Shown here in pieces: positions 6,078 through 7,447 of a stretch of DNA of 7,447 nt (the first letter of the stretch is position 1; each line of letters begins with the position of its first letter). Made by a program: the position numbers and the translations under genes. The DNA is from CBIFWW01 sp966186435 (GTDB taxonomy: Bacteria; Pseudomonadota; Gammaproteobacteria; Enterobacterales; Enterobacteriaceae). The notes beneath the pieces are model-generated. The model searched no databases and was not told the origin of the DNA. It worked only from the letters and a program-made list of their open reading frames with translations. The stretch covers positions 1 to 7,447 of the forward strand of contig CBIFWW010000155.1 of assembly GCA_966186435.1 (NCBI GenBank), given 5' to 3'.

Positions 6078-6401
6078 TTAGATAGACATGCTCATTATAT
6101 CGTTCAGGCCAGTGGCCAGTTTGTTACGCACCTGCACCAGAGCCGAGAAACTTAAGGCCGCCTGTTGGCTGGCTAACATCGCCCCGGCCAGGTCATCGCT
6201 TTTACCCATATCTACGGCGGTTTGGCGCACATCCGCCTGATGCTGCGCCCCGTCCACTTGGGCTAACGCCCCCTGGAACACTTGAGAAAATGCCACGGGC
6301 TGGGCGGAAGAACTTATCGGATGATGACTAGCAATACGGGCCATTTGTTGAAAGTCAGACTGAATACTGGCCTGGGTTATGGCAGAGGTTGAAAAGGTCA
6401 T
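6078..6401 (-). CDS. fliE: Flagellar hook-basal body protein FliE (lateral type)
   Basis: FliE is the small adaptor joining the MS ring to the proximal rod and is exported early through the flagellar type III apparatus. The protein is 107 residues, the usual size for the family. The C-terminal block is the recognisable part: LSFSALVQVRNKL (83-95) followed by DIMSMSI at the end, equivalent to the conserved VRNKL...EIM tail of FliE. The N-terminal third is Ser/Gln/Ala-rich and poorly conserved, as expected. An in-frame start further upstream (6506) would overlap lafK by 92 bases and lacks a good ribosome site. The ATG at 6401 has AGGAAG 5 bases before it and is chosen. The gene sits between lafK and fliF, the standard position. 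It would be called lfiE in Flag-2 nomenclature. Confidence 0.93.
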   Translation of the reverse strand: MTFSTSAITQASIQSDFQQMARIASHHPISSSAQPVAFSQVFQGALAQVDGAQHQADVRQTAVDMGKSDDLAGAMLASQQAALSFSALVQVRNKLATGLNDIMSMSI

Positions 6402-6406
6402 AAGGG

Positions 6407-6412
6407 CTTCCT
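6407..6412 (-). promoter_or_regulatory. Ribosome binding site of fliE, deciding its start
   Basis: AGGAAG on the minus strand is 5 bases before the ATG at 6401 and lies in the short gap after the lafK stop (TAA at 6415-6417). It supports the 107-residue FliE over a 142-residue reading that would run back into lafK. Confidence 0.7.
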
Positions 6413-6414
6413 GA

Positions 6415-7401
6415 TTATCCGAATTGGTAGACTTCAATGCCGTTTTTGCGCATGGTCGCCAGCCGGTAGCGTAGCGCCCGGGGAGTAATCCCCAGCAGCC
6501 GGGCAATACGAGCTTTATTGCCCTGGTATTGGCGCATCAGTTCGGCAATGTATTGATATTGGGCAAAGCGGCCGTGCTGGCCCAGACTCCCGGCATCGGC
6601 ACAAATCGCGGTGGTCGCCAGAGAGGCCACAGGTTTTGCAGACGCCGCTGGCAGGGACAGCCCGAGGTTTTCCGGCTCAATCACCCCACCGCGCTGTAAA
6701 ATCATGCCGCGCTGGATGGTGTTCTCCAGCTGACGCACATTGCCCGGCCAGCTATAACGCAACAAGGCTTCTTGAGCATCGGGAGAGAGCATCAGATGCT
6801 GGCCCAGTTGCTCGCCATATTTCCTGAGAAAAGCCTGGGCCAGGGGCAGAATGTCGTTACGCCGATCGCGCAGGGCTGGGAGGGTGACCGGCACCACTGA
6901 CAGGCGGTAGTAAAGGTCTTCACGGAAGCGGCCCGCAGCCACTTCCGCTTCAAGATTTTTGTTGGTACAAGCAATGAGGCGGAAGTTAAGAGCGATGGCT
7001 TTATTGCTGCCCAGGCGTTCCACGCTGTGCTCCTGCAAGACACGCAATAGTTTGGCCTGGAGCGCCAGCGGCATATCGCCGATTTCATCTAGCAGCAAGG
7101 TGCCGTTATTGGCCAGCTCCAGCTTGCCCGCCACCGCCGAGGTTGCGCCAGTGAACGCGCCTTTTTCATAGCCAAATAAGGTGGACTCCAGCATGGTTTC
7201 CGGAATAGCCGCGCAGTTAACCCCTATATAAGGTGCCGCTTCAGGCTGCTCGAAAGATAATGAATGAATATATTTTGCCATGCATTCTTTACCGGTTCCT
7301 GTTTCCCCATGGATTAATACCGGGACATGAAACTGTGCCACCTGTTTAGCCAAGGCTAACGCTTTTTTACTGGCGTTATCTTCTGCAATAAGTTCAGACA
7401 T
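6415..7401 (-). CDS. lafK: LafK-like sigma-54-dependent activator of lateral flagellar genes
   Basis: This is a bacterial enhancer-binding protein of 328 residues that would hydrolyse ATP to remodel sigma-54 RNA polymerase. Visible motifs are Walker A GETGTGKE (32-39), the sigma-54 contact loop GAFTGA (81-86), Walker B GTLLLDEIGD (100-109), an arginine-finger region FREDLYYRL (159-167), sensor II WPGNVRQLEN (218-227), and a Fis-type helix-turn-helix at about 294-318 (GNKARIARLLGITPRALRYRL). The AAA+ domain begins almost at residue 4, so there is no receiver or other sensory domain in this reading. The ATG at 7401 has a GAGG box 5 bases upstream and is preferred. The frame is, however, open to the window edge, so a longer protein cannot be excluded. 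It precedes fliE by 13 bases, as lafK does in lateral flagellar loci. A polar-type FlrC/FleR regulator is the alternative, but those carry a receiver domain. Confidence 0.88.
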   Translation of the reverse strand: MSELIAEDNASKKALALAKQVAQFHVPVLIHGETGTGKECMAKYIHSLSFEQPEAAPYIGVNCAAIPETMLESTLFGYEKGAFTGATSAVAGKLELANNGTLLLDEIGDMPLALQAKLLRVLQEHSVERLGSNKAIALNFRLIACTNKNLEAEVAAGRFREDLYYRLSVVPVTLPALRDRRNDILPLAQAFLRKYGEQLGQHLMLSPDAQEALLRYSWPGNVRQLENTIQRGMILQRGGVIEPENLGLSLPAASAKPVASLATTAICADAGSLGQHGRFAQYQYIAELMRQYQGNKARIARLLGITPRALRYRLATMRKNGIEVYQFG

Positions 7402-7406
7402 TATTA

Positions 7407-7410
7407 CCTC
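7407..7410 (-). promoter_or_regulatory. Ribosome binding site of lafK
   Basis: On the minus strand GAGG lies 5 bases before the ATG at 7401. It is the main reason for choosing this start, since the reading frame has no stop between the ATG and the window edge. No convincing -35/-10 pair or sigma-54 element is visible in the 46 bases upstream. Confidence 0.6.
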
Positions 7411-7447
7411 GTTATATTCCCGAATAAGTCGGCAGATAAGAAAAGAC

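Noticed and set aside
6402..6506. A 35-residue N-terminal extension of FliE
   Set aside because: It overlaps lafK coding sequence in another frame, has no ribosome site, and lengthens FliE beyond the family size.
7412..7417. TATAAC as a -10 promoter element for lafK
   Set aside because: It would place transcription start at or after the ribosome site, and no -35 element is suitably placed.
1..7447. CRISPR array, tRNA, insertion sequence or integrase
   Set aside because: There is no regularly spaced repeat series, no cloverleaf sequence and no transposase or integrase motif in any frame; the two direct repeats alone are insufficient.

Overview
The window is almost entirely one flagellar export and basal-body operon on the minus strand, from about 7401 down to 549. 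Its order is lafK, fliE, fliF, fliG, fliH, fliI, fliJ and then a TagD-type cytidylyltransferase gene. A sigma-54 activator directly in front of fliEFGHIJ matches the lateral (Flag-2, lfi/laf) flagellar loci of Enterobacterales and the lateral systems of Vibrio and Aeromonas. Protein similarity and the moderately high GC content fit a gammaproteobacterium, most likely of the Enterobacterales. I cannot name a genus from the sequence.

Layout, in the direction of transcription: lafK opens the operon 46 bases inside the right edge of the window. fliE starts 13 bases after it and fliF 4 bases after fliE. fliF/fliG overlap by 11 bases, fliG/fliH are 9 bases apart, fliH/fliI overlap by 8, fliI/fliJ by 17, and fliJ and the cytidylyltransferase gene share an ATGA. 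No internal terminator or promoter was seen, so the eight genes look like one translationally coupled transcript. LafK would activate sigma-54 promoters of the lateral system. FliE and FliF build the rod adaptor and MS ring, FliG is the rotor/switch protein, and FliH, FliI and FliJ form the export ATPase complex.

The left 550 bases are of a different character. They hold the C-terminal half of an alpha/beta hydrolase gene (nonsense codon, N-terminal half absent), whose remnant runs into the end of the cytidylyltransferase gene. They also hold two copies of a 46-47 bp direct repeat 103 bp apart, and an 11-bp perfect inverted repeat at the extreme left. This looks like a recombination scar at the edge of a flagellar cargo position.

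The most notable points are the TagD-like enzyme coupled to fliJ, with no visible pathway partner; a FliG whose torque-helix charges differ from the E. coli pattern; a nine-A homopolymer in fliF that would truncate the MS-ring protein if it slipped; an unbroken run of twelve GxxxG-spaced glycines in a FliH without the usual N-terminal tryptophans; and a LafK that begins at its AAA+ domain.
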